A DNA stretch of 64,000 bases, taken from the NCBI RefSeq assembly GCF_000701685.1, contig NZ_JNJO01000003.1:124001-188000 (forward strand), written 5' to 3'. Shown here one piece after another: positions 18,051-26,407 of the stretch. Numbering within the stretch: the stretch's first letter is position 1; every line of letters begins with the position of its first letter. Below the pieces are notes generated by a model. That model saw only the letters and a list, made by a program, of their open reading frames with translations, was not told the DNA's origin and searched no databases. A program made the translations under genes and the position numbers. This DNA comes from Gemella sanguinis ATCC 700632. GTDB lineage: Bacteria > Bacillota > Bacilli > Staphylococcales > Gemellaceae.

Positions 18051-18082
18051 TTGTTAATTAGTTTTTTAATGGAGGGATTATT

Positions 18083-18499
18083 ATGTACAAAATTAGCGGC
18101 AAATTGACAGTATATTTCGAGAACCCATTTTGGGTTGCTGTGTTTGAGCACATTGAAGATGGGCTGTTAAGTGTTTCTAAGGTAACGCTTGGTGCAGAAC
18201 CTAAGGATTATGAGATATACGATTTTGTTTTAAATCGTTATAATGATTTGCAATTTAGTTCAGCGGTAGCAGCTGTTATAAAAGAAGAGAAAAAGAACCA
18301 TAAAAGAGTACAGCGTGAGTTAAGAAGACAAGCAAAGGAAATGGGAATTGGGACTAAATCTCAAAATGTTCTAAAACTTCAACAGGAACAGAACAAGCGG
18401 GAAAGAAAATCTATAAATCGAGAAAAGAAAATTGCAGAGAAGGATAGAATATTTGAACTGAGACAGCAAAAAAAGAAAGAAAAACATAAGGGGCATTAA
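18083..18499 (+). CDS. yjdF: YjdF family protein (DUF2992)
   Basis: 138 residues. The N-terminal half is a compact beta-rich region beginning K-L-T-V-Y-F-E-N-P-F-W-V-A-V-F-E and including the family hallmark G-A-E-P-K-D-Y-E. The C-terminal half is a highly basic coiled-coil-like tail ending K-K-E-K-H-K-G-H. The molecular function is unknown. The family is known for being controlled by a riboswitch, and that leader is present here. AATGGAGGG precedes the ATG. The stop codon lies inside the terminator hairpin. It is one cassette of the accessory array. Confidence 0.9.
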   Translation: MYKISGKLTVYFENPFWVAVFEHIEDGLLSVSKVTLGAEPKDYEIYDFVLNRYNDLQFSSAVAAVIKEEKKNHKRVQRELRRQAKEMGIGTKSQNVLKLQQEQNKRERKSINREKKIAEKDRIFELRQQKKKEKHKGH

Positions 18500-18516
18500 A
18501 TCCCTTATGTTTTTCT
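18481..18516 (+). terminator. Terminator overlapping the yjdF stop codon
   Basis: A 9-bp stem ACATAAGGG / CCCTTATGT followed by TTTTTC. The loop contains the TAA stop codon. Confidence 0.88.
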
Positions 18517-18545
18517 TTCAATATATATTAAAAAATTAAGTTTAG

Positions 18546-18575
18546 ACATCTACAAAAAAAGTAGGTGTTTTTCTT
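18546..18575 (+). terminator. Second terminator-like hairpin
   Basis: An ACATCTAC / GTAGGTGT stem (one G-T pair) with an A7 loop and TTTTTCTT. No gene ends here, so it is probably left from a lost cassette. The rest of the gap up to 18775 shows nothing else. Confidence 0.6.
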
Positions 18576-18775
18576 ATGCTCATTTTTATGGAAAAAGGGG
18601 TAAAAGTAGTTAAAGAGATTATCATATTTCTTCTGCGTTTTCTCAATTTACCTACTATGCTTTAACAAAATATATAAAAATGAATAAAAGATGATAGTAT
18701 TAATTTTAGAAAGATTATTTTGTATCATAACTTGAATTGAGATTAAAAATAGAATCTTAAAAAACAACAGATAAC

Positions 18776-18804
18776 TTGACATTATTAGTTTTGTACATTA
18801 TAAT
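18776..18804 (+). promoter_or_regulatory. Promoter of the TetR gene
   Basis: A consensus TTGACA (18776-18781), a 17-base spacer and a perfect TATAAT (18799-18804). The operator at 18811 covers the predicted start of transcription. Confidence 0.85.
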
Positions 18805-18810
18805 AAAAAC

Positions 18811-18827
18811 ACATACCGCCGGTATGA
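18811..18827 (+). promoter_or_regulatory. TetR operator O0
   Basis: ACATACCGCCGGTATGA, a 7-bp-arm palindrome around one central base, lying just after the -10 box. It matches the four operators at 19600-19717. Confidence 0.75.
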
Positions 18828-18842
18828 TTGAAAGGAGATATA

Positions 18843-19481
18843 ATGGCAAGAAACAGAAACTCACATGAAACTAGAAAAAAAATACTAGAAGTTTCTAAAG
18901 AATTATTTTTAGAAAAAGGATTTGATAATACCTCAATACAAGATATAATCGATGGATTAGGCGGAATGACGAAAGGTGTTATCTATCATCATTTTGAGTC
19001 TAAATATGAAATATTACAATCAATCATTAGAGAAAATAATCAAGAAATTTCAAATTATAATTGGAGGGGAGATACTGGACTAGAAAAAATACAAAATTCT
19101 TTGATGGATTCTTTTTCTAATTTTGAACACCAAAGACTAGTATATTCAGCTTCAATTATGCTAAGAAGTCCACGCTTGTTAGGAGAACAGTATCTAGGTT
19201 TATTTTCTGATTTTTTACCAGAAATTAGAGAAAGAGTTTACGAAGGTGTTAAAGATCAGTCAATTAAAACAGAATATCCAGAAGAGCTAGCAGATTTAAT
19301 TGTTTTAACTTTAAATATTTGGATTGGATTCCAAATTTCTGTTTTTTCAGTAGAGGAATTAAAGAAAAAGATGAATTTTATTAAGCTTACTTTTGATGGA
19401 TTAGGGGTACAGTTGATTTCTGATGAAATGATGGAGGTAATTTTTAAATTATTTGACCACTTAAAAAGGATAAATAAATAG
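18843..19481 (+). CDS. TetR/AcrR family repressor
   Basis: 212 residues. The N-terminal helix-turn-helix covers about 8-55 (K-K-I-L-E-V-S-K-E-L-F-L-E-K-G-F, then T-K-G-V-I-Y-H-H-F). The ligand-binding C-terminal part is helical and not similar to a named subgroup I can identify. An in-frame TTG at 18828 lies inside the ribosome-binding region. AAAGGAGAT at 18831-18839 points to the ATG at 18843. Matching palindromes over its own promoter and before the following ABC genes imply that it represses itself and the export cluster downstream. Confidence 0.9.
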   Translation: MARNRNSHETRKKILEVSKELFLEKGFDNTSIQDIIDGLGGMTKGVIYHHFESKYEILQSIIRENNQEISNYNWRGDTGLEKIQNSLMDSFSNFEHQRLVYSASIMLRSPRLLGEQYLGLFSDFLPEIRERVYEGVKDQSIKTEYPEELADLIVLTLNIWIGFQISVFSVEELKKKMNFIKLTFDGLGVQLISDEMMEVIFKLFDHLKRINK

Positions 19482-19599
19482 TTTTATGAGATTTTTGTTA
19501 TTAATAATTTTTTTATTGATATATTATTAACTAACTTAATCAATGTACAAATTTAATTTATTCTAGAATATATTTTACATATTTAATATTTTATTAACA

Positions 19600-19717
19600 A
19601 CATACTATCAGTATGTTTTTAAAAACTCTATTTACATACCGATAGTATGTTAGTTTTTTTAATTTTACATACCAAGAGTATGTTAATTTTTAACTCTGTT
19701 ACATACCGCTGGTATGT
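19600..19717 (+). promoter_or_regulatory. Array of four TetR operators before the ABC genes
   Basis: Four 17-base palindromes: ACATACTATCAGTATGT (19600), ACATACCGATAGTATGT (19634), ACATACCAAGAGTATGT (19667) and ACATACCGCTGGTATGT (19701). Start-to-start distances are 34, 33 and 34 bases, a little over three helical turns, so bound repressors would line one face of the DNA. The consensus ACATAC-N5-GTATGT equals operator O0. No clear -35/-10 pair is visible between them and the first ABC gene. Confidence 0.8.
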
Positions 19718-19810
19718 GTTTTGATCTGATTTTTAAAAAATGTTATTTTAAATATTTATTGAGAATAGTTTGAATAATATTAACTATATTTACTTTTTGG
19801 AGGAAAATCT

Positions 19811-20551
19811 ATGTTATTACTTATTAAAATTGAAATAAAAAAAATTTCAAAATCTAAATTATTTATAGCCTGGTTAGTTACTATATTTATAGTATTAGGT
19901 ATTACGGGAATCATAATCATGGGTTTAGGTACAGATAATAAATTGGGAGAGTTTGTTGGACAGGGTACCAATGATGTTGGAATTACTGGTAAATGGGGAG
20001 GTTGGGCAATTGCAGCATCATTATTTTCAGCTTTATTTACTAAAGCAGCATTTTTGATTTTTGAATCTTATTTATTGTCTTCGATTATTATTGATGAATT
20101 TAAACGAAAAACAAGTTTTCAGTTGTTTTCTTATCCTATTTCTAAAATAAAATTACTATGGGGAAAAGTTCTATCAGTAATTCTAATATCATTTATTGCT
20201 CAGTTTACTGCAAATTTAGTTATTCAATTATTAATTAAATTAGTAGCAGTTTTAACTGAATCAAATTATATCTTAGTAGTTAATCAACTGATTAACCTAG
20301 CTGGAATCACATTTGGGATGGTATTAATTGGAGTATTACCATTTGTTTTAGGAATGATTAGGTATTCAACTCCTATAACAATGCTTTCAGGACTTGGTTT
20401 AGCTGCATTACTTTCTAATGTATCCCCAGGGAACTTAACTAATAATTTTGTTGATAACTCATTATTTTTAATATTAACTAGTTTAATAAGTCTAATTATT
20501 GTTTCATTCTCAATTTATAATATTTCAAGGGAAGATATTAAGATTAAGTAG
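19811..20551 (+). CDS. ABC-2 type permease, 246 aa
   Basis: A membrane protein with about six hydrophobic segments. The first helix near residues 15-40 is followed by a 35-residue outer loop rich in glycine. Its size and pairing with a BcrA-like ATPase fit the permeases of bacitracin/lantibiotic self-protection type exporters. A GGAGG precedes the ATG. It is the first structural gene after the operator array, so it is expected to be under TetR control. The substrate is unknown. Confidence 0.8.
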   Translation: MLLLIKIEIKKISKSKLFIAWLVTIFIVLGITGIIIMGLGTDNKLGEFVGQGTNDVGITGKWGGWAIAASLFSALFTKAAFLIFESYLLSSIIIDEFKRKTSFQLFSYPISKIKLLWGKVLSVILISFIAQFTANLVIQLLIKLVAVLTESNYILVVNQLINLAGITFGMVLIGVLPFVLGMIRYSTPITMLSGLGLAALLSNVSPGNLTNNFVDNSLFLILTSLISLIIVSFSIYNISREDIKIK

Positions 20552-20731
20552 CATATTTGATTTTAATTGAATAGAATGTTTTCTCTTGTCCAGAAAAAAG
20601 AAACTATAAAAAATGGGGTAGAAATAATTCTTTCATAACTTTTATAAAAAAGAGATTGTATGAGTTAGATTTTATGCTTTTGAAGAGAAAAATTTCAATT
20701 TGAAAGCTGATATAGAAAGAGAGGTATAAAA

Positions 20732-21457
20732 ATGGGAAATATTGTTGAAATAAAAGAACTTTTTAAAACTATTGATAAGGATGAAATTTTGTGTGGTATT
20801 AATCTTCAAATCTCTGAAGGAGAAATTTATGGTTTTTTAGGTCCAAATGGTGCTGGAAAAACAACTTTAATGAAATGCATATTATCCTTATCAACTATTA
20901 CATCGGGGAGTATTGAAATTTTTGGAAAAAATTTACAAATACATAGAGAGGAAATTCTAAGCCAGATTGGTAGTATTATAGAAACACCAATTTTTTATGA
21001 AGACTGTACTGCAAAAGAAATTTTGGAAATTCACGCTCTTTATATGAGAAAAAATATTACAGAGTCAGATATAATAAGAGTCTTAAGAATGGTTGGATTG
21101 AAAAATACGACTAAAAAAGTAAAAGATTTTTCGTTAGGAATGAGGCAGAGGCTCGGTTTAGCTCGTGCTTTTCTAACAAAACCTAGATTTTTAATTTTGG
21201 ATGAACCAATCAATGGGTTAGATCCAGTTGGAATTCAAGAGATTCGAAATCTTTTACTGTCTCTTTCTAAAGAACATGGAATTACAATACTAATTTCAAG
21301 TCATATTTTGTCAGAAATTTCACAGATAGCAGACAAGATTGGTATTATCAAAAATGGAAAAATGATTGAACAGGTGTCTATGAAAGAACTTGCGAGAGAG
21401 GATGTTGATTTAGAAGAGTACTTCATGTCACGTTTTCTAAATAATAGTCAAGAATAG
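20732..21457 (+). CDS. ABC transporter ATP-binding protein, BcrA-like, 241 aa
   Basis: A stand-alone nucleotide-binding subunit: Walker A G-P-N-G-A-G-K-T-T near 38, signature F-S-L-G-M-R-Q-R-L near 134, Walker B F-L-I-L-D-E-P near 155, and switch histidine I-S-S-H-I-L near 190. The sequence pattern is that of the drug-resistance (BcrA/NatA) subfamily. It probably energises the 246-residue permease upstream (180-base gap with nothing obvious). The next gene starts 15 bases after its stop. Confidence 0.92.
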   Translation: MGNIVEIKELFKTIDKDEILCGINLQISEGEIYGFLGPNGAGKTTLMKCILSLSTITSGSIEIFGKNLQIHREEILSQIGSIIETPIFYEDCTAKEILEIHALYMRKNITESDIIRVLRMVGLKNTTKKVKDFSLGMRQRLGLARAFLTKPRFLILDEPINGLDPVGIQEIRNLLLSLSKEHGITILISSHILSEISQIADKIGIIKNGKMIEQVSMKELAREDVDLEEYFMSRFLNNSQE

Positions 21458-21471
21458 TGAGGAGATTAAGA

Positions 21472-23154
21472 ATGAAACAATTGATAAAAAACTATCAGAA
21501 GGCTTTTTATGCTTTTATGATTTTTAATATACTGGTCCCTTTAAGTAATATTGCTTTTGCTTATTCTATTAAAGATATTATTGATAGTGGAATGTCAAAA
21601 AATAGAGAAGCCTTAACCCAATCAGTACTATTAGGAGTGGTTGTTATTTTCGTCTATGCAATCCTCAACTTTATATCCCTTAGATTTAGAAATAAACTTG
21701 TTAGGCAAATTATGTCAAGTTACAAAAACAAGGTTTTCCAATCTATTTTAGATAGGGATTATAGAGAATTTTCTAAGGAAAAATCTGGGAAATTTATTTC
21801 AATATTGACTGAAAACATGAAGAAAATTGAGCAGGATTATTTGCACCAATATTTTAATATTTCAAAAAATCTTTCCTTGATGATTTTCTCGTTATTAGCG
21901 ATGTTTGTAGGCAATTGGTTTTTAACATTATTGATTATCGTTGCCAGTATTATTCCTATGATGATATCAGGATTTATTGGACAAAAATCAGCTTCTCTAC
22001 AAAATAGCTCCATGATTGCCGATCAGAAATATTTAGCCAAAGTTAAAGATATTTTAGCTGGTTTTCTAATTATTAAAAGTTTTAATGTGAAGGAGGTTAT
22101 CCGTCAGGATTATAATCATGAAAGTGAAAAATTAGATGAGGTATATTATATAAAAGGAAAATTTGATGTTTTGGCCAACGTTATTTCTCAGCTTTCAGGG
22201 ATGATTGTTTTTTTGATAGCCTTTGGAGGAGGAATGTATCTCGTTTTTAATGGTCAAACCACAATTGGAAGTGTAACAGCTATTGTTCAACTAGTTAACT
22301 TTGTAGTAATGCCACTAAATGAAGTAGGTATTGGAATGAGTAAATTCCGTGAAGGTCAGGCAACGCTAGATGCATTTGAGGTAAAAGATGTAATCGAACT
22401 TAAAACTGGAAAAACCAAAGAATATTTTGATGAGGTTATTTCTTTTTCTAATATAGACTTTTCTTACCCTAATGCTGAAGAAAAAATTTTTAATAATTTA
22501 TCTTTGAAGATTCAAAAGGGAGAAAAAATTGCAATTGTAGGTATGTCAGGTAGTGGGAAATCAACTTTACTCAATCTATTGCTGCGTTTTTATGATGTAA
22601 CAAGTGGTCATATCTCAATTGATAATCAAGATATACAAGCTATTTCATCAGAGAGCCTTTATAACTTAATGACTGTTGTTCAGCAAGATGTTTATATCTT
22701 TGATGATACTTTAAGTGCAAATATCACACTTAATAAACCCTTCAATGAAGAGAACATATGGCAAGCTGTACAGCAATCTGGTTTAGAAAGTTATGTTTTG
22801 GAAAATGAATCTGGTCTACAAGCGTTATGCGGTGAGAATGGCTCAAATCTATCTGGTGGACAAAAACAAAGACTTAGTATTGCGCGTGCCTTAATTCGAA
22901 AAACACCAATTTTATTATTGGATGAGGCTACCTCATCTTTGGATAATCAAGTAACTACTGAAATTGAAAATTCAATCTTAAAAATTCAAGATCTGACTGC
23001 TCTTGTTGTCACGCATAAGTTAAATGAGACCATTTTGAAAAAATACAATAGAATCCTCTTTATGAAGAATGGAGTTATTGTTGAAGATGGTTCATTTAGT
23101 GATTTAATGAATAAGAGAGGTGAATTTTATAAGTTGTTTGAGTTGAGTGTGTAA
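21472..23154 (+). CDS. ABC exporter, fused membrane and ATPase domains, 560 aa
   Basis: A half-transporter of the MsbA/LmrA type that should act as a homodimer. Six membrane helices fill residues 15-300. The ATPase domain has G-M-S-G-S-G-K-S-T-L-L, the signature L-S-G-G-Q-K-Q-R-L, and L-L-L-D-E-A-T-S-S-L-D. A GTG at 21457 overlaps the preceding stop. The ATG at 21472 has AGGAG at ideal spacing and is preferred. Together with the permease-ATPase pair upstream it forms a drug or peptide efflux cluster under one TetR repressor. Confidence 0.92.
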   Translation: MKQLIKNYQKAFYAFMIFNILVPLSNIAFAYSIKDIIDSGMSKNREALTQSVLLGVVVIFVYAILNFISLRFRNKLVRQIMSSYKNKVFQSILDRDYREFSKEKSGKFISILTENMKKIEQDYLHQYFNISKNLSLMIFSLLAMFVGNWFLTLLIIVASIIPMMISGFIGQKSASLQNSSMIADQKYLAKVKDILAGFLIIKSFNVKEVIRQDYNHESEKLDEVYYIKGKFDVLANVISQLSGMIVFLIAFGGGMYLVFNGQTTIGSVTAIVQLVNFVVMPLNEVGIGMSKFREGQATLDAFEVKDVIELKTGKTKEYFDEVISFSNIDFSYPNAEEKIFNNLSLKIQKGEKIAIVGMSGSGKSTLLNLLLRFYDVTSGHISIDNQDIQAISSESLYNLMTVVQQDVYIFDDTLSANITLNKPFNEENIWQAVQQSGLESYVLENESGLQALCGENGSNLSGGQKQRLSIARALIRKTPILLLDEATSSLDNQVTTEIENSILKIQDLTALVVTHKLNETILKKYNRILFMKNGVIVEDGSFSDLMNKRGEFYKLFELSV

Positions 23155-23210
23155 TACTACTTTGTTTTATATTATAATTCTATAAAACACTCTATTATTT
23201 TCGTTCTATA

Positions 23211-23350
23211 ATATAGATATTTGCTAGTACCACACGTTGAGGCGGTAATACTTCTTAAACGAGCTGATCAATTAGATAAGTAGAAGAAGATTTTATATTC
23301 TGGGAGAGGACTCATAGAATGAGGAGAGAAATCTTTGATATGAGAAGAAA
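23211..23350 (+). repeat. rlmD-end repeat, copy D
   Basis: GATATT-T-GCTAGTACC followed by CACGTTGAGGCGGTA (23233-23247) corresponds to a frameshifted V-D-M-F-P-S-T and intact H-V-E-A-V codons. The tail (about 23248-23340) matches copies A and B, including AGTAGAAGAAGATTTTATA. The hairpin part is missing. A right-half fragment, TATTGTTAAAAGG, occurs further on near 23441. The rest of 23155-23570 shows no gene. Confidence 0.6.
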
Positions 23351-23570
23351 GCCCGAAACAACGAGTGTGTTGTATTGGTATCAAGGGTTGTATCTACTAA
23401 GCAAATAAAGCGTAGAAATTAAAGACTTATTCTAATGTTATTGTTAAAAGGTATCTGTAGCTTGGGGTAAGCCCTTATTTTAATTTACTAAATCTAAGGA
23501 GTATTGTATAATAAATTAAATTAAGTTAATAAATAGTGAAATATATAATTAATGTTGTGGAGGTAAGTGT

Positions 23571-24188
23571 TTGATAGAAATTAGACCTAGTTTTAAAGAT
23601 ATTAAATCATTTGAAGAATTTAACAAATACTATTGGTATCGAGAAGAACTTTCACAAATATGTAAGTCTCTTGGACTAGAGTATAGATGTACAAAGAAAG
23701 AATTGAACTATATTATTGAACAATACTTTAAGGGGAATAAAGTAGAAAAATACGTGAGTAAAGGTAAGAAAAATCAAACCAAAGTTATAACATTAGAGAC
23801 TCCGTTACTTAACTGTGGTTTTTCTTTTAACCAAAAATTTAGAGATTATTTTTCAGCTGTAACAGGAGTTAGTCCTTTTAAATTTAATGCTGATATGGCA
23901 ACGGCATGGAGAAAGGTAAAAAGGGATAATGATATAAATTTTACAATCCAAGATATGATTAAAATATATTATGGAGAGTCAGATTACGCCAAGTATGATA
24001 ATTCAGCTTGTCAATGGAATCAATTTCTAAAAGATTTTTGCGCGGATGAATCTAGTAATAATTATTCTAATAAATTAAAAGTTGCAGCTATCCTTTGGAA
24101 AGAAGTAAGAGACTCGAAGAGTGAAAAAAATTATTCAAAACAACTGCTTAATGAATATAAATATAAAGTAGAGGAGTATCGTAAATAA
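23571..24188 (+). CDS. SAP-like / DUF6434 domain protein, 205 aa
   Basis: It begins I-E-I-R-P-S-F-K-D-I-K and W-Y-R-E-E-L-S-Q-I-C, the pattern I recall for small cytoplasmic proteins annotated as SAP-domain (a helical nucleic-acid-binding fold) plus DUF6434. The second half is lysine-rich and helical (N-Q-F-L-K-D-F, A-A-I-L-W-K-E-V-R). No catalytic motif is visible. The start is TTG at 23571, 6 bases after GGAGGT. The last 241 bases are duplicated at 26417-26657. The function is unknown. Confidence 0.7.
   Translation: MIEIRPSFKDIKSFEEFNKYYWYREELSQICKSLGLEYRCTKKELNYIIEQYFKGNKVEKYVSKGKKNQTKVITLETPLLNCGFSFNQKFRDYFSAVTGVSPFKFNADMATAWRKVKRDNDINFTIQDMIKIYYGESDYAKYDNSACQWNQFLKDFCADESSNNYSNKLKVAAILWKEVRDSKSEKNYSKQLLNEYKYKVEEYRK
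23937..24177 (+). repeat. Long direct repeat, left copy
   Basis: The 3' part of the SAP-like gene recurs at 26417-26657. By my count the 241 bases align without gaps and with 25 mismatches (about 90% identity). Confidence 0.85.
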
Positions 24189-24189
24189 A

Positions 24190-24225
24190 CATCTGTCTGA
24201 TACTTTTAACGATAGCTCATACCTA
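24190..24225 (+). repeat. rlmD-end repeat, copy E (hairpin left half only)
   Basis: TGTCTGATACTTTTAACGAT matches the lead and left hairpin arm of copies B, C and F. The right arm and the att-like part are missing. Confidence 0.4.
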
Positions 24226-24253
24226 AATAATAAAAATAATGGGAGATTATAAG

Positions 24254-25018
24254 ATGAACAATTATATAAAACTAAATGAAGATAGATGGAATAATGTAAA
24301 AAATGACTATACTGAGCCATTGACACATGAAGAATTAGAAGAGGCTAGAAATAATCCAATTTCTGTTGCATTAACTGTTGGGAAAAAAGTTCCAAAAGAA
24401 TGGTTTGAAAAAGCAAACGGAAAAAAATTATTAGGTTTAGCTTGTGGTGGTGGACAGCAGGGACCGGTTTTTGCTATAAAAGGTTATGATGTAACTATAA
24501 TGGATTTTTCTAAATCACAATTACAAAGAGATGATATGGTTGCTAAAAGAGAAGGCTTAAAAATCAACACAGTTCAAGCCGATATGACAAAACCATTTCC
24601 ATTTGAAAATGAAACATTTGACATTATTTTTAATCCAGTTTCAAATGTATATGTAGAAGATTTAGAAAATATATATAAAGAAGCCTCTCGAGTATTGAAA
24701 AAGGGTGGATTGTTAATGGTCGGATTTATGAATCCTTGGATATACATGTATGATGCTGACATTGTATGGGACAAACCTGATGAAGAATTACTTTTAAAAT
24801 TTTCAATACCGTTTAATTCAAGAGAGCTTGAAGAGGAAGGCAAGATAATCATAAATCCAGAATATGGATATGAATTTAGCCATACCTTAGAAACTCAGAT
24901 TAGAGGACAACTAAAAAATGGTCTTGCTATGATAGATTTTTATGAATCGTGTGATAAAAGACATAGATTATCACGTTATGGTAATGACTATATAGCTACA
25001 CTTTGTGTTAAATTATAA
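24254..25018 (+). CDS. Class I SAM-dependent methyltransferase, 254 aa
   Basis: A Rossmann-type methyltransferase with motif I as L-G-L-A-C-G-G-G-Q-Q-G-P, an acidic end of strand beta2 in V-T-I-M-D-F-S, V-Q-A-D-M-T, and motif IV F-D-I-I-F-N-P-V-S-N. It has the Methyltransf_11 fold. The substrate is not evident. Such genes are common in Gram-positive accessory regions. The frame opens at an ATG at 24239, but that codon overlaps the GGGAG Shine-Dalgarno. The ATG at 24254 is preferred. Confidence 0.85.
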   Translation: MNNYIKLNEDRWNNVKNDYTEPLTHEELEEARNNPISVALTVGKKVPKEWFEKANGKKLLGLACGGGQQGPVFAIKGYDVTIMDFSKSQLQRDDMVAKREGLKINTVQADMTKPFPFENETFDIIFNPVSNVYVEDLENIYKEASRVLKKGGLLMVGFMNPWIYMYDADIVWDKPDEELLLKFSIPFNSRELEEEGKIIINPEYGYEFSHTLETQIRGQLKNGLAMIDFYESCDKRHRLSRYGNDYIATLCVKL

Positions 25019-25079
25019 TGTTTTAGAACATACTTCAGGAGGATATCCCGTTTTATTTTCCGTAAGGGTTAAAATATAA

Positions 25080-25290
25080 ATACCAGTTTGTCTAGGTAAT
25101 GCTTTTAACGATAACCTTATGCTATTGTTAAAAGGTTTATAGACATGTTTCCACATACAGACAGATTCATTTGACATACTTAGCGTTCACTCGTTTTATG
25201 TTTAAGCAGTAACACTTCTTGAACGAACTAATTAAAGAAGTAGAAGAGGAGTATATTGGTATTAATGAATTAGTAACAAAGTAACGGTAT
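25080..25290 (+). repeat. rlmD-end repeat, copy F
   Basis: The lead CCAGTTTGTCTAGGTAATGC, a hairpin with arms TTTTAACGATA and TATTGTTAAAA (25105 on), GACATGTTTCC for D-M-F-P-H-T, the conserved spacer, and a mutated H-V-E-A-V core TATGTTTAAGCAGTA (25197-25211). The tail then reads N-E-L-I-K-E-V-E-E-E-Y-I-G-I-N-E-L-V-T-K and a stop in one frame. It is the last clear copy to the right. Confidence 0.6.
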
Positions 25291-25519
25291 GATTCGAAAC
25301 ATTTGTTTGTAATTTGTGGAGGAATATCAATATAGATGGAATAATGAAAGATTCTGAAAAAACGGCTAAACTAATGAAACAATTATGGTCAAAACTGACT
25401 AGTTTTAATCATGCGAATCTGAATCTACGAAACTAAAGTATTGACGAACGAAATATGTTACCAGTGAAATTTTCATTTAAATCTATAGAAGTGTTGTAAA
25501 GTAAATTGGAGGGGACCTA
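25291..25519 (+). other. Non-coding stretch before the kinase-fold gene
   Basis: A 34-codon frame from an ATG near 25347 has no ribosome-binding site at proper distance and no recognisable content. Otherwise nothing is seen. Confidence 0.4.
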
Positions 25520-26398
25520 ATGGAGTTTATTGGGAAGATAGACATAAATAAAGGCTGGTCAGATGATAAGAAATATTGTGTGACGGATAAGAATTATCAA
25601 AAATATTTCTTGCGTGTTTCTGAAAAGGAGAAGTTAGATTCTAAGAAATTTGAATTTGATATGATGGAGAAAGTAGCTTCTCTTGGAGTTTCTATGTGTA
25701 AACCGATTAAATTAGAGCTCTGTGGTGATGAGGTATATTCTATACACGAGTGGATAGATGGGAAAGATGCAAGAGAAACCATTTTAAATTATTCGAAAGA
25801 ACAACAATATACTTATGGAGTAGAAGCAGGAAGTATACTTCAAAAAATTCATTCACTCCCTGCAACAGAAGTTCGTGAAGATTGGGAAAACTTTTTTAAT
25901 AGAAAAATTGATGAAAAAATCGTAAAATACAAAGAGTGTCCCGTTCAATATGAAAATGGTCAGATCTTTATTGATTTTTTAAATGCAAATCGAGAATTGT
26001 TAAAAGATAGACCTCAGGTTTTCCAACATGGAGATTATCATATCGGGAATTTCATGATTGGTGATGATGGCGAAATTTATGTCATTGATTTTGATCGCTT
26101 TGACGTCGGAGATCCTTGGGAGGAGTTCAATCGACTTGTGTGGTCCGCTCAAGTCTCTCCTTCTTTTGCATCTGGTATGATAGATGGATATTTTGATCAT
26201 AAGGTTCCAAATTTATTTTGGAAGCTTCTTGCAATTTACATTCTAAGTAACTTAGTTGGAGCTCTACCTTGGGCTGTACCATACGGAGCTGAAGAAATAG
26301 CAGTAATGAAAAATCAAGCTAAGGAAATTTTAGAATGGTATGATAATTTGAAGCAAATCATTCCTAGTTGGTACTTGAAAAAGAAGAAGACTGAATAA
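25520..26398 (+). CDS. Aminoglycoside phosphotransferase-like kinase (APH fold), 292 aa
   Basis: A small-molecule kinase fold. The catalytic loop is H-G-D-Y-H-I-G-N (H170, D172, N177) and the metal-binding segment is I-D-F-D-R-F (D190, D192). The N-terminal lobe has a K-Y-F-L-R-V-S segment. The family contains antibiotic kinases but also choline, thiamine and sugar kinases. The sequence does not match a named aph gene that I recognise, so antibiotic resistance should not be assumed. A GGAGGGG precedes the ATG. Confidence 0.8.
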   Translation: MEFIGKIDINKGWSDDKKYCVTDKNYQKYFLRVSEKEKLDSKKFEFDMMEKVASLGVSMCKPIKLELCGDEVYSIHEWIDGKDARETILNYSKEQQYTYGVEAGSILQKIHSLPATEVREDWENFFNRKIDEKIVKYKECPVQYENGQIFIDFLNANRELLKDRPQVFQHGDYHIGNFMIGDDGEIYVIDFDRFDVGDPWEEFNRLVWSAQVSPSFASGMIDGYFDHKVPNLFWKLLAIYILSNLVGALPWAVPYGAEEIAVMKNQAKEILEWYDNLKQIIPSWYLKKKKTE

Positions 26399-26407
26399 TA
26401 AAAGGGT

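Noticed and set aside
19600..19717. A short CRISPR-like array
   Set aside because: The repeats are 17-base palindromes with 16-17-base spacers, too short for CRISPR. There are no cas genes, and the same motif sits over the adjacent tetR promoter, so they are operators.
25347..25436. A 30-codon ORF before the kinase gene
   Set aside because: The nearest GGAGG is about 25 bases away, the product matches nothing I recognise, and it lies in repeat-derived non-coding sequence.
25520..26398. A clinical aminoglycoside-resistance gene
   Set aside because: The kinase motifs are present, but the sequence is not one of the named aph genes I know, and the family covers many other small-molecule kinases.
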